DNA from: Paraspadella gotoi | Lineage: Eukaryota; Chaetognatha | Assembly: GCA_051294375.1 (NCBI GenBank) | Contig: CM119269.1 | Span: 6,185,919 to 6,249,918 of the forward strand | Length of the DNA stretch: 64,000 nucleotides | Direction: 5' to 3' | Shown: in pieces, positions 11,230-25,582 of the stretch | How the letters are laid out: every line of letters begins with the position of its first letter | How positions within the stretch are numbered: position 1 is the first letter of the stretch | Position numbers and translations under genes: made by a program | Notes under the pieces: generated by a model | What the model was told of the DNA's origin: nothing | What the model saw: the letters and a program-made list of their open reading frames with translations, nothing else | Databases searched by the model: none

Positions 11230-14200
11230 CTCGAAAATTTCGAGGCCTCATCTTTGGTCGCACCATTTCAGCGAGACAAGCACATGGTGACGAAGTGAGA
11301 CAGAGGACTAAAACGAGATTGAGAGCGAGAGGCGAAGAAAGTTGGTGATCGAGGTTCGAGAAGACAAGGGTCTTTGTTCGCTGGAAGGAACAATCGCGGC
11401 GGGGAGACGATCGGAAGACTGTGAGGGACGATTCCTTGTCGCTGTAATCAAGGATTTCTAAGATAAATGAGATGTTTGTTTTTATTAAATAAATGTCACA
11501 TCTCGAAATAGTTACGGCAAAGAAGTTACAGATGAGTATTAATGTATGGCTAAATACCGCAGAAATTTGACAAACGATTTAGAATATTTTTAAGATCATT
11601 TAAATATAATATTTACCGTGTAAGCAAAATAAAGGATATTATTAATAAAACTTTTTTTAAAAATTGAATTATAACTAAGACCGATATGAAAAATAAAAAA
11701 CTAAAACATCCATCCATAAAAAGGTAGCTCAGATTAAATGATATTGCGCAAATATTAAATACATAGAAAAGTAGAACCATAAAATCAACAGATGTTCCGG
11801 GGCGTTCATGCCTTCGTCGTTACCTTTTTCCGCGCTTTGTTCCGATTTGGCGCCTGACGTCATCTTCGAAACAAAAGAAATTTTACAGAGCCTATTTGCG
11901 CAACTCCATCGGCTTGGTCGTTCATGTTGATGTCGATGATGAAAAGGGGTCGAGAAACTGAATCCCAACCTTTTTCTGTTTGAGACTTCCACCAAATATT
12001 TCTTCTAAAACGGGAGAGAGCTCTCATTGGTCAGACAACACAGGGACTTCATATGATTGGCGTATTATATTCTAATCCTTTAAGTTAAAAAAGTATTGTT
12101 TGAGGTTTTTTTCCAGTTTTTAGTGAATAATTATCAAGCAGGAAATATATTAATTCAAATACAATTAATAAATGGAGGCGTAGTAAAAAAATGTCATTTA
12201 AATTATTATTAAACTTTTAATAATAATTTTTTTTTAAATAAATTCCACTATATCCATTATGAATGGGTACAACAAATAGAAAAATTATCCATTCATTAAA
12301 TAAATAAGCGGTAAAATTTTCTTTTCGTTGACCGTGGTTTTGGCGTCTTTTGAAAAACTACTTGAAAATAATTTAAATTTTTTAAAAAAAAATTATTACC
12401 TAATTACCCTAACCCTAAACCCCCTAACCCCAGTCGGTGAAAATAAAATTAACCTAATTAAGTACAAATTATTAAATCGATAATTTCCCTTGAATAAGGA
12501 ACTAATAATAATTTAGCAAAATTTTAATTTTACCAACCGGGATTTTTGCGTATTTTGATAAACCATTTAAAAATACTTTTAAAAAATTATTATCTAATTA
12601 CCCTAACCCAGTCGGCGAAAGTAAAATTAACCGGGTTAATTTTACTGGTTAAGGGTAAGAGGGATTAGGGTTAAAATAATTAGGTAATAATTTTTTTTTA
12701 AATATATTTAAATGGTTTTTCAAAAACCCGGTCGGCTTAAGTAAAATTTAACATATTTGTACCAATTTTCTTATTAAACTCATGAATAAAATAAGTAACT
12801 AATCTATATTTTTAAAGACCAGTCTTAATCCTAACCAATTCCGCGTACTTGCATTCACACAGTTTACATTGCATATAGTACAATACTACATTAAGCAATG
12901 CATTAGCATATTATAGTTTGTTACAAAAATTGAACAAATAAAGAATTTATACCCTTAGCTTTTATCTACTTTTTATGCTCGAGGCATTTTTAAAAAAAAT
13001 CTTAATTATTTTTTATCTAACGCTTTGTGAGGAATAGGAATTTTCTAAATCTTTTTTAAAATTTACTATTTTTTATAAAAAGATTGACAAGACAACACTA
13101 ACCTCGCTCACCCCGGAAAAATATTCATAAATTAGCTTAAAAGTAAATAATATTCAAATATATTTATTAAAATTGTAAAATATTTTGTACTAATTAAGTT
13201 AATGTTTTTCTTAAGAAAAATTATTATTTTAATGAAATCATAACTATATGTTCTGATATTTAAATTTATTTATTTATGATGAGGTAAAACAAGTAATCTT
13301 GTAACTTTCATAAAATGTTGGTACTCGAGTACTCTAATAATAACCATCAAACTATCTTCAATTTCAGTATACTCGCTAAGTTAGGACCTAATTACTTGAT
13401 AAAATTGGTTCGGGAAGACAGCAAATTACGAGCAAATTTATTTTTTCCCGGGTTTAAAAAAGTACGTAATTATTAATATTAAATAGTTCTTAACATTTTA
13501 ACAGAATAAAAAGGCGAGAACACAAGAATACATCTTCCGCCTGTTTCTTTGACAATTAATCTCACATTATATACCATGCTCACGAATTTAAAAGCCGACT
13601 AAACACTGTAAATAAAACAGCTTGGAACTAAAACAGCGGCTATATGCGTGTAAAAGTCAAAACGATGCGATTGTTGCCAAAAATTCAGAAGCTGACAAGA
13701 ACAACTTCTCCAATTACAAGTATTTACCAGTTATCACATCTTTGAAAGCTTTAACCAATATTTAAAAGCTAAACTCCGATGTCATTTCTGATAAAATGTT
13801 AATCAAATCTAATGTGACCAATCCCTTAACTTTCGGAATTACCTTCATGATTTCGCGCTGGACACAGAACAAGGAGTTATCAGAAAATCTATCCACAACA
13901 ATTTTCGAAATGGGCGCATTTACAGAGTTCAAGAGCTACATCCAAAAAAGAACACAAAATATTTTAAAAACGATTAAAATCAAAGAATCTTTAATAAAAA
14001 AAAATTATTAAACTTACTTATTTACAAACACGAAAAATGACATTTGATATATAAACTTAATGAGTGATAATTTAACACATTTTTTAGGGAAACAATACTT
14101 AGATTAAAATTTTGATAGTTTTTGGATTCAGCTTGTCAACCCTGAATCTCATAATAATATTTGAGTTTTTGGTATTAGCGATTGCCAAGAGCTGTCAAAG

Positions 14201-14400
14201 AAAAAAAAAATAAAGATAGGTAAACAAGGAAGCAAATAATTTAGAGAAAGGAATGGAGCTAAGCACGAACTAAACGTTGGAACGGATACGATCAAAGCCT
14301 TTTAACTTTAAATTAAAGTCGCAAGAATTTCATTACGTCGCACACATTAGAAATTCCGTCCCTCATGGCAAAAAAAAAAAAAAAAGGAAAAAAATAATGC
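11230..14400. other. Gene-poor, AT-rich region with telomere-like repeats
   Basis: No convincing gene apart from the weak ORF at 11729-11863. 12390-12740 carries CCCTAACCCTAAACCCCCTAAC and related CCCTAA/TTAGGG-like tracts, each next to a CAGTCGGCGAAAGTAAAATT-type motif in both orientations. The same family recurs at 15810-15850, 36115-36200, 36890-37020 and 40960-41150. The short ORF at 13796-14011 has no recognisable similarity. Confidence 0.4.
11729..11863 (-). CDS. Possible 44-residue membrane peptide
   Basis: An ATG ORF with a polar N-terminus (MTSGAKSEQSAEK) and a C-terminal hydrophobic stretch (HLLILWFYFSMYLIFAQ). The GTAACG after codon 13 could instead be a splice donor, making only the first part coding. 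A perfect CRE-like TGACGTCA overlaps the start codon at about 11855-11862. Not recognised and possibly spurious. Confidence 0.2.
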   Translation of the reverse strand: MTSGAKSEQSAEKGNDEGMNAPEHLLILWFYFSMYLIFAQYHLI

Positions 14401-14475
14401 AATTGAATTATATGGTTTTAAAAGAACAAAACAGGCCAATCTGCACAGGCTCGTAAACAAAAAAAAATTCACAAA

Positions 14476-14679
14476 GTGATATTTAAAAAAAAGTTAAAAT
14501 TATCAAAGATTCGAGAGCGAAAGCGTAGACGCTTAGCGAGAGCCGAGGGAAGGACACGAGGCAAGAAACGAACAAAACAAGAATTGCTACGAACCCATCG
14601 AAAACTCGAGACTAGGAAACGCGTCTTCAAGCCAGACAAAGAATTAATCAATCTGATCGAGGATGCGACAAAGAGTTAG
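14476..14679 (+). CDS. Basic ORF, possible terminal exon
   Basis: An open frame without an ATG. Its last 55 or so residues are strikingly charged (RERKRRRLARAEGRTRGKKR, then HRKLETRKRVFKPDKELINL) and it stops at 14677-14679. An acceptor-like AG at about 14506 could begin an exon. It converges on the 14-3-3 gene. The composition suggests a nucleic-acid-binding or nuclear C-terminus; I do not recognise the family and found no upstream exon. Confidence 0.3.
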   Translation: MIFKKKLKLSKIRERKRRRLARAEGRTRGKKRTKQELLRTHRKLETRKRVFKPDKELINLIEDATKS

Positions 14680-14829
14680 CGTTCCGCCCTTTTTATTTTC
14701 GACCACCGGAATTAATGGCAAGGAGTGGTGGTGGCTTTTATTTTTCGGATTCGCTACGAGGGGAGTCGTAACATTGTCGTAACCTTTAGCCCCTCCGCCA
14801 GTCTCTCGCCCAGCGTCTCAACCGACTCT

Positions 14830-16470
<1,641 letters not shown>

Positions 16471-16519
16471 CCTGGCAAAAAAAAAGTAATATCGATATAA
16501 TTTTTTTTTCATATAATTA

Positions 16520-18574
16520 ATATAAAAAATTATTTAAACGTTTTTAACACTTTTCACACTTTTTTAGATATAAAAAAAATCAAACTAAGAACTTAAAAAA
16601 TTAATAACAAAAATCAATAACTTCCAAAATAAATTTTGATTGAAACATAAATTTTGGGACTTACTTTGGCAAGGTAGTATTACTTTTTGAGTAGTAATAA
16701 ACAACTCAATATCTAAAAACGCCGAATTTCGGAGTTTATCAGAAACTCGCAAAGGATGGACGTTCGGCGGGTCTTTCTCGAATGTGCTCTCATCAGATTA
16801 TTCCGCCAAATTAAAAGCATGAATATTTTTTACAATAAAGGTTACAACTTCGTTTTTTTAAAGGTAAGACAAATTTAAATGCAAAATTTCAACGAATATG
16901 CTGTTTATCGGGATGAGAAGACTCACTATATTCTTTTCACAAACCAAAAAAGTAGTTCTTAGGAAGACCGATTTACTTTTGTAATTTTACGCGTTGACGG
17001 GGGCCACAAACGTGAGTTCAGCCGAAGGTGCTGCTCTTGCGTTGCCAGGCAACGTGATTAATCATTGGATTGTGGATCGTTCACATTGGTTGCGTAGAAA
17101 ATAGGAGAATAGGGAGAGTAGAAAATGAAGATGAGAAACAATCAGATTAAGAAAACTCGAATGAATGGGCATGATGATAAATGTAAACACTAAACACTCA
17201 CTCACTTTAGTTTAGGATGTAATATTTCCATTAAGATAACAGATTTATTAGTATTAATTGGTCTTTATTAGGTATCGAGTTTAGAAAATTGACTAAATCT
17301 TATAGCCTATACAGTGAAAAAACAAGAAAGTTACAATTTTCAAAAGCTAATAGGTTCGTTATGAATATTATTTTAATTAATTAATTAATTAATAGTATAT
17401 TTTCTCCCCTTCGGCTCAGCTCTCTTACCAGCTCTTGGCAAGTTGCCCTTGAATGAATTTCATTTTCATGACGGTGTTCGCGTGTCGTGATTTTTGATTT
17501 TTTTTCTTGCACAATGTAGAGACCGTGGTTGCTGGTATCAAAGTCTGTTTTAGCATTTGGGTTTCTCGATCACATTTATTACTGAACAAAATTACTACCC
17601 CTAGTGATAAAAATAAAAACTTCATCATTCTTCGTTAACAGCGAAATTTTGCGACGTTGTTCAGCAAGTTTTCATCACTGTGATTTCCACGCTGTTAATA
17701 ATACTATTTACTGATACATGCGTAAAAAATACTAATAAATGCCTAAAGACGATAATGATCATCAATTTCATCGCTGCACTTTCCTATTGTCGAATTCTAC
17801 ATCAAATGTAAAATGTCCTTCTCCTAAGCTCAATTGTCAGCATTTACTTGATCGGTGTAGTAATTATCTTCAAGTTTGAGAATACAACCCACTGAAGTAA
17901 GTTTGTCTTCTGAACCACGATAATTGATTCGAAAGTTACGACGGCAAAAAGGTTAAACTTAATTAGTTAACGTTTACTTCCTCTCGCCACTGCCCACTGC
18001 CCAGTACCCTCAGGTTCCCTTCGCAATTGACGAGGCTGATGTTAGATGTGTGTAATTTTGTGTCTTCTACACTGATACAAACATCGCTTCAATAATGGCG
18101 ACATCATCCGAAACCGCCAGAAAAATAATGTAAATAGCGGTGATTGATTGGCAATTGATTATACTGAGCTATCACTCAAATTTTCGTCCGTCTGAGCGCT
18201 TTTTTCTTTTAACATTCAGCTTTATTAACCCTATAAGTATAACTTAAATTCTGCTACAAAACCCAAGAAAAAGGAGTAACTAATAAGTTAAGAAAATTCA
18301 ATTACATTGTGACAATTTGAAACCCACCGCTAGAATAAAGTTGCCGTTTTCAATTACGTAATGATTTTAAAAATCTTGAGAGCTAGTTTTGTAGAAAAGA
18401 ACCAACCCATTTACAACATTTAGATTATGTGTACAAATTTCATATTAATCGGTTTTGATTTGTCTTTGATAGCAAAAAGAAAGATTTGAAAATGGTCGCT
18501 CATTTTTATTTATATATTTTTTTATTCAACTTTTTATCAAACTAGAAAATAAAAGAAACTATGAATATAAAATA

Positions 18575-18622
<48 letters not shown>

Positions 18623-19670
18623 AAACTGTATTGTAGGCCCTTGGCCTTAGGGAGTAAAGAAAGACGAGGAGAAAGAAACTTTATTCAACTCTTTTCGGAA
18701 TAAAGATATTTGTAGCGATGAAATTGTATTAGGATTAGGTGTTCACTACTTAGTGACCAGCTGATGAATGCGATTATTGTGTCTCGACTAGGGGTAACCT
18801 CACTCAATGGGGTGAGTCAAACGAAAATTTATCCATTTTTAGGTACACTTTCAATGAACAAAAACTTTCTTATATGGCTCGAGACCCTCGTAATCAATTT
18901 TTTAAAATTTATTTATAGATAAAAAGACTAAAAATTATTTTGAAAAATTGTAATCATAATATAATTTTAAAATTATATTTTAAAAACAGATTCAGACTTT
19001 CCGTAGTTGTCTACACAAAGTATAATTCTTTTTTAAATATTTTGATGATAAATGGGTCAAAAATAAGAAAAGTTATAAAAAGCATTATCATCTTTTGATA
19101 TTTTTATCAGTTTATTAAATTTGTACAGAGAAAAAAATAGAATTTAAAAATGTTGTAATTAAATTTTGTTAAACTTTTTCTGCTTAAGGGGACCAAGTGT
19201 ACAGGGGGGGTAAAAAGCTGAAAACATAACGTTTGGACCCTTAACTTAAGCTGTTCTGATCATATAATTTTTTTTTCTATAATCATTTGGGAAAGGTTGT
19301 TAAAAAATTCGATAAATCAGTGAGCTTAATTTTCTTTAAAAATCGTAAGAAGAAAATCTTTTTCAAGTTTAAAATTTTTTTTTCCAAAAAAGGGTAAGAT
19401 CTAATTTTAAAAAGATTTTCAGCTTTTATCACAAAAATTTATACAAAAAAATAAGAATGAATCAAAATTTAAGGTATCGACTGATTTTATTTAAACTTTC
19501 TTTTAAATGATTCTGTTAATTGGATGAAAATAAAACTCTTTGAAGTAATATAAATATAAAAGAAGAGAAAGATTCTGTACTTTTGCTAAATTTTTAATTG
19601 TTATAATTAGGAATCAATATAGTTTAATTATACATTTAAGGGATGAATATGAATATTAATTAACAATTAT
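16520..19670. other. AT-rich intergenic region with a GAAA microsatellite
   Basis: Apart from the ORF at 17425-17628, no gene is seen. A pure (GAAA)n tract lies at about 18574-18624. Part of 18900-19120 resembles the interior of the foldback family at 6621-7232. Confidence 0.4.
17425..17628 (-). CDS. Possible secreted peptide or first exon with signal peptide
   Basis: The ORF starts with two consecutive ATGs. MMKFLFLSLGVVILFSNK looks like a classical signal peptide, followed by a basic stretch with two cysteines in 67 residues. The stop overlaps a strong donor (GCTG/GTAAGAG), so this may be a first exon rather than a complete gene. Not recognised, and no downstream exon was identified. Confidence 0.25.
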   Translation of the reverse strand: MMKFLFLSLGVVILFSNKCDRETQMLKQTLIPATTVSTLCKKKNQKSRHANTVMKMKFIQGQLAKSW

Positions 19671-20144
19671 TGTAAAGTCCTGACGACCACTTATTATTCA
19701 ATACGGCCCGTTCGGTCAGGCGGCCCTCGGGGCCGGTCTGCTGTCCGTCCGGCTGCGAAAGAAGCTGCATTAAATAAGACTTTAATATTGTATAAAGAGT
19801 GTAAACATTTCTCATTCACGTTTTGGATGGATATAAGAAAGAGCTGCTTAAACTTTGTGATCTATTGCGTTTTATTACTTTTTCCTTTGCGAATGATTGT
19901 GATTAATATTTATTATGTCTACTGTGAAGTCAAATATAGATCATTACAATTGTTCGCCGGTAAGAACAGCTGATATCTATATGCTTTGATTATTTTATTA
20001 AGGTACCATTAAACATCAGACGACGTTTCATTAGGCATAACGAAACATTATTATATTAACTTTCGGCGCGCCGCCCCCCGGGTTTGAGAGTGGTTCCGTC
20101 CGACGTCTTCTCCCTCTCCGCTAGGTCGAGAGGGGGGTTCTTCA
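19671..20144 (+). repeat. 5' LTR
   Basis: Begins TGTAAAGTCCTGACGACC and ends GGGGGGTTCTTCA. Preceded by TTAT at 19667-19670. It matches 24204-24676 along its full length with small indels. Confidence 0.85.
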
Positions 20145-20901
20145 TCTGTGCGTCTTACGCCGGGAAACACGTCTCAAAACGGCGTGGAGGATCGCGATTC
20201 ACGCGGGAAGAAACTTTATATATGTCAGATAAGAAACTTTTACATGAATTCGTTGCTTCGTGGATTGTAGTCTAAGGAGCAGAGCCACGTGGGATAGGGC
20301 GAGGGTAACAGAAACTATCTCTGGATCGTGCTGCTCGCGTATTAGCAACGTCCTTGCACTAGCAAGCTACAGTGTAGCTCCCTGATGTAACGTGTTCAAG
20401 TAAGAGTTATTCCTTCGCATTTGTTTTCATTACGCAAATTTAATTTTCATTGCGAAGAACGATTAAAAAAAAAAATTTTAATTATTCAACTATACCGGGA
20501 GCGGAAAAAAAAAAAATAAATAACCAGCAAATAGATTTCAATTAATAGCCACGTGGACGTCTTGTTTAAATATTAATACACATTTTGAAACAGTTTTTAT
20601 TCGGTGAAGGTTTGAAGGTACAATTTACAAAGAGATATTCCGTACCTCTCCATGCTCCCGCCCATAATCAACACGCTTGATACGTCATTACCGTTTGGTT
20701 GAGCCAAACAATTGGGTATACGCACGGTTGTTGACCCGGAGTCTTTGAACTAGGCCATAATTTAATTAATAATAAAAAACCTAAAAATAATAATAAGCAT
20801 ATTTTAACATTAAGTCATCATTAATTTAATAAAAATTTCTCTTTTATTTAAACTAGAGAGAAGCTCTTTTTCTCTTCTCACTGATTTGTTCAAGGTTCGA
20901 T

Positions 20902-22350
20902 ATGGCAGATGAGGATCCGATCCGCGCACTGACGCAGGCAATTAGAGAGATGGGCGACCAATCCAGGTCAAATAATTCGGCGGACCATTCGTGGCTAGCT
21001 GACGCGGAACCAGTCGAGACCGAGAGTGAGAAGCATTCCAGGAAAGATGTTTGCGATGAGGGATGATTGGACTGTTCGTACTCATTTCGTGGAAAAAAAA
21101 ACGACGTGCCGTTTATCATTACGAGACCGACGATGAGAGATTGGACCGAGAATGTTGTACATGGATAGCATCAAAGATAGAACCAGATACGGCGTTGACT
21201 ATTTCAAATATACCCGCCGAGGATAAGAGGAGTGGACGAGACTGGATGCGGCTTTGGCTACCGCTTTCGTCAATGAGGTCGAAAAAACAAAAATTCTTGA
21301 CAAATTTAGATGCATTTCAGCGTGGGAAAAGAACGTTGCGTCAATATCGGGAGAGATGCTGAGACTTACCCGTACATATCAGCCCACTCTCAGTGAGGTA
21401 CCAGAAGAATTTCAAAGCAACTGGTCAAGAGATTTTTATTGAGGGTTTGGCCGATAAATAAGCTACAGGATAAACTAAGTTTCATTGTAGAAGAGAGCGC
21501 GAGACTCTCGATGAAGCTTTTAACTACGCCTGGATTGGAAGCATCCAGACCAGGGGAAACGATTTCAGACCCAGGGGTGGTGTCTCAAGGATTGTTGGCG
21601 GCACAAGTGCGGCACCAGCGGCAAGGGAACAATCCAATCCGGTTAACGAGTAACGAGTACTTGGACCTGAAGCATAAAATAAAGATAAATGAAATGGCGA
21701 TACCAAAGAGTGGAAGCGTCTCAAGCCGCGACGCAGGATTCGATGACGATAATGAAGAAGGAGATGGAGGAAGGTTCACCAAGATGACCACGCTATAAAG
21801 ATCTACAGACGTCTCTGACTGGAGCATCTGGAGTCACGTACTCACGTGCACTCCATCGACACAGTGCAGAAGACCGTACCGAGGTTTTGGGCGCAGGTGG
21901 ATTCCCTAGAGGATTCCAGGCAACTGGACAGTCACAAAGGTTCATCACTCCCGGAACCACCCTGCTTCAGCCACAGCACCACCAGCAATAGCAGCAGCAT
22001 CAAGAGAAATAGATAATTCAGAGAATCAGTTTAATGAAGCGGTGCTGCGGAGCAAGCAAATGTCATCCATTTACCCATCCTTGCATGGAGGCCGGGCAGG
22101 CTGCATATGATTACAACCAAGAATGGAATAATTTCCAGAGCCCGGAGGTCGGTCGTTATGGATATGTGTACATTCCAGACGGAGTGTGGTCCCTGGCGCG
22201 GGTTTTTTGGATAGCCAGTGCTGCAACCAGGGAAGCCACTGGGAAGATCCAAACCCTGGACGAAAAAAACGATTGCAGATGATCAGTTAACTTAAAAATA
22301 GGATCCACCACATAACCACATTAATAGATACAGGTGCTGAAGGAGGAAAA
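20902..22350 (+). pseudogene. Decayed gag/protease region of the retrotransposon
   Basis: An ATG at 20902 opens a 54-residue acidic frame that stops early. Gag-like coding then continues in other frames to about 21800, with stretches such as EVPEEFQSNW. A protease active-site-like DTGA follows at about 22335. Frame changes and stops show that no functional polyprotein is made. Confidence 0.6.
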
Positions 22351-24203
22351 TTGTATAGATGAGGAAACATTATGTCTATTACCTCCCCTCCAAAGTACGG
22401 TTATTGAATGATAAACCCGCCTTATGCATAAGTATAAACAAATGCCCAATTAAATCCACAGGAAAGGCCTTGTCGATTTCCAAATAGGAGACAATAATAA
22501 ACACTTTAGACAGAATTTAACATTGTTCCTAACTTGGTTTACCCCGTGGTTATCGGGTTACCCATTTTTGGAACAACACAAAGCAGTTATAGATTTCACT
22601 ACTAAGCAGTTACCTTTGATCAGGTAAGAATTTCACTGTATCGTCCACCACTCCTGTTGAGCCTCCCCACCACCTCATCTAGCTTTTGAGTCAGTAACAC
22701 TACCCCACTAACGCGGAATCTAGTGAAGGTTTATTGGCGGACCCACAGCAAGTAGGACTGACAATAATAACATCCATATGCCATATATGCACGGACCCTT
22801 TTCATCTGAGTATCACAAAGAAGTACCACAAGTTGCAGGGCACACAGTGCTGACCCAAGAAATGAAATAATGACTTAGAAATTTTTAATCAATGGCCTTC
22901 TAAGATAATATTAGCGCGGAACGCCGGTTGCATTGGTTGATACCATCAACCCAATGGTCGTCGACATCCCACTACCGGCAGACTGTTTGGATGCGGGCCG
23001 AGAAGTCCAGTCAAGGCGCCAGACGCCGACTGAAGGCTTGCCGATAGCGTCCCTAGCTGTTAGGTATGGCTTTGTCGACGACGAGCAACCAGGTGAGAGA
23101 TTCCCTTGGTTCTAACAATGGAATTGCAAAAAAATTGATCAGATCGGTTGGAACTCGATCTTTGATTGGGGTGAGTTGGTACGGATATAGGAAGTTGTAT
23201 TCAATGGATATATTTATTTCACGTAAGTTCACACTGTATGAAAGCATTCTGCGATCATTTCATTGCTAATATTTCCCCTATATAATAATCTTTGTATATA
23301 ATTTTAATATCGGTTCCAAAGAGCCAAGCTCGGTTGAAGGCATTAGGGAGATATAGAGCTTTTAAGAATTTTAACATTTTGTAAATAGAGTGCACCCAAA
23401 ATGAACAACTAAAAAGAAAAACCAAACAAAAAATTAGACAAAAAAATATCACAAGTTATCTTATTCATCGTTTTTTTTTAAATTCTGAATGTTACAAATT
23501 CATGCTCATGAAATCACAGATCATAAAAAGAAATGCTGGTTAAAGGCCAGTGAGGGGTCGAAGAGTCCGTATTCACCTCACTGTCATGGTGAGAGTGCGT
23601 GCTGTAATGGCACAATACTCCTCGACGATTGCCTCATGGCGAAGAAGCAAGTACACATAGAATTCAAGAGTGAAATGAAGTTTAAAATACCTACATTAAT
23701 TCAAAATCAAATTTATGTACCAGAACATATAAGAAAAAAAAAACACTGAAACTAAATCACGAGGAACACTACGGACTCTAAATAAATTTGTTGTCCCCGG
23801 CGATTCTAGGGAAGCATGGATACCTCTTCTATTTCTTTTGGATCCATATACAATTTCTTTTCGATGCATAAATGATCTCTTGGCATATAAAATAACTGTT
23901 GAAACCTGTCCTCTGCTTGGGACTAGGAGTATGATCTTTATCTTTTTCTGGGACCCGTACCACTCTGTTTTGCCGTAAAGAAAGCGGAATTAAAAAAGAG
24001 ATCCTAACTTCGTCCTTTGACAATTAGTGAGTACTTTGTGAGAATTTGATTAAAATCCCGCGTGGCACATAAGAGCACCGATGCGTAAGACAGCATGGTC
24101 AGTGAATGAAAAATCCAAGATGGTACCGTTAAGGATGGCATCCAGAATACACCCTGCTGCCCTGCTTGTCCTGAGGACAGGATCTTGGTGGGTGCGGAGG
24201 AGC
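22351..24203. other. Remnant interior of the retrotransposon
   Basis: Between the protease remnant and the 3' LTR. Short open stretches (for example 22933-23115 and 23489-23749) show no conserved reverse transcriptase, RNase H or integrase motif that I could recognise. It is probably deleted and scrambled pol sequence. Confidence 0.4.
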
Positions 24204-24676
24204 TGTAAAGTCCTACGACCACTTATTATTCAATACGGCCCGTTCGGTCAGCGGGCCCGTCGTTGCTGTCCGTCGGCTGCGGAAAGAACTGCATGTAAAA
24301 CAAAAGATTTTAATATTGTATAAAGAGTGTAAACATTTCTCATTCACGTTTTGGGAATGGATATACGGAAAGAGCTGCTTAACTTTGTGATCTATTGCGT
24401 TTTATTACTTTTTTCCTTGCGAATGATTGTGATTAATATTTATTATGTTACTGTTGAATATTCATTAGATATTACATTGTTCGCCGGTAAGAACAGCTGA
24501 ATATCTATATGCTTTGATTATTTTATTAACGGTACCATTAAACATCAAGACGTTTCATTAGGCATAAGAAACATTATTATATTAACTTTCTGGCGCCGCC
24601 GCCCCCCGGGTTTTGAGAGTGGTTCCGTGTCCCGACGTCTTCCCCTCCCGCTAGGTCGAGGAGGGGGGTTCTTTCA
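24204..24676 (+). repeat. 3' LTR
   Basis: Begins TGTAAAGTCCTACGACC and ends GGGGTTCTTTCA, followed by TTAT. It lies just after a purine-rich tract. Confidence 0.85.
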
Positions 24677-25152
24677 TTATTACAGTTTTGTTTCTGTAAG
24701 AATAAAATTTAGGTTTGATTTGTCTGCTTTTAAGTAAATATAAAAATAAAAAAATATTAATCTTGTAAAGCCTTTGTCAATGAGGCTTAAACCTAAAATT
24801 ATAGCTTTGTACAGTAAAAAATAAAAAATTGAAATTAGTAAAAAATACTTTCTAATGCAAAAATAAAATAATGGATTATATAAATATTTAGGTAGGGTCA
24901 ACTAAATTTTTTTTTCATAATTATTAAATTTTTGTTTCCGCTACAATAAGAGATAAGAATTTTTTTGCCACTTTCCCGTGCAAAAAAAATTAATGACTAT
25001 CACCATTCAAATTCCTTTGATGATAGACCCTTAAGCCTTATGATATCATTTTTATCACTGGGTCCCCTTAAACAGAAACTATTAAAAATTTTAATATTTA
25101 AAAAAAATTATATAGATTAAAGTAATATAATTTTAATTGAGCTAGAACCCTC

Positions 25153-25266
25153 AGCCGATCAAATTTAATAGCAAAGTTTTACAGTATTAAAATAATCTAT
25201 CAGAAGCATAGATTACAGATAGATTATTTTAATGCGGTAAAACTTAGCTATTAAATTTGATCGGCT
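25153..25266. mobile_element. Miniature palindromic element (about 114 bp)
   Basis: AGCCGATCAAATTTAATAGC at the left end is mirrored by GCTATTAAATTTGATCGGCT at the right. The inverted arms extend for about 48 bases around a short centre, giving a compact MITE-like palindrome with no coding content. Confidence 0.6.
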
Positions 25267-25582
25267 ATTCCAAGTTGGCTATGGCTATGGCTATGGCGAG
25301 CAAACGCCCATGAAGATTATCTTCCCAATTGATAAAAGCCATCATGCAACCTATTCGATACAGCTTTGAGAGCAATCTCTCATAACAATCTATCTCCGTC
25401 GTTCGTGTTGCCTTTTTCGACTGTTGTCCAGGAGAGAAATGAAATAAACTCAAATCCGTTACTAAGCTATGATGTTGGGCACTCCATTTTTTTGTTCGCT
25501 CAATTCTGCAAAGAATTTATGTTTGTAATCAACAACTAGACAAATTGAATCTTTTCTATTTTTGCTCTCGGGAAAAAACGAG

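Larger units (their letters stand above)
19671..24676 (+). mobile_element. Degenerate LTR retrotransposon
   Basis: Two LTRs of about 473 bases (19671-20144 and 24204-24676) both start TGTAAAGTCCT and end in CA, and are flanked by TTAT (4-bp target duplication). They differ by scattered indels and substitutions, so the insertion is not recent. The interior (about 4.06 kb) carries a broken gag-like frame near 20902-21800 and a retropepsin-type LIDTGAEG motif at about 22325-22350. No recognisable reverse transcriptase or integrase core remains. A purine-rich GGTGGGTGCGGAGGAGC tract precedes the 3' LTR as a plausible polypurine tract. No primer-binding site was identified. Gypsy-like or BEL-like affinity cannot be settled from what is left. 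Confidence 0.85.

Noticed and set aside
12390-12470. True telomere or chromosome end
   Set aside because: The CCCTAA words are irregular, in both orientations, and flanked by genes and other repeats on both sides.
13650-14011. Possible transposase or ORF fragment
   Set aside because: Open stretches in two frames, but no recognisable motif and AT-rich composition.
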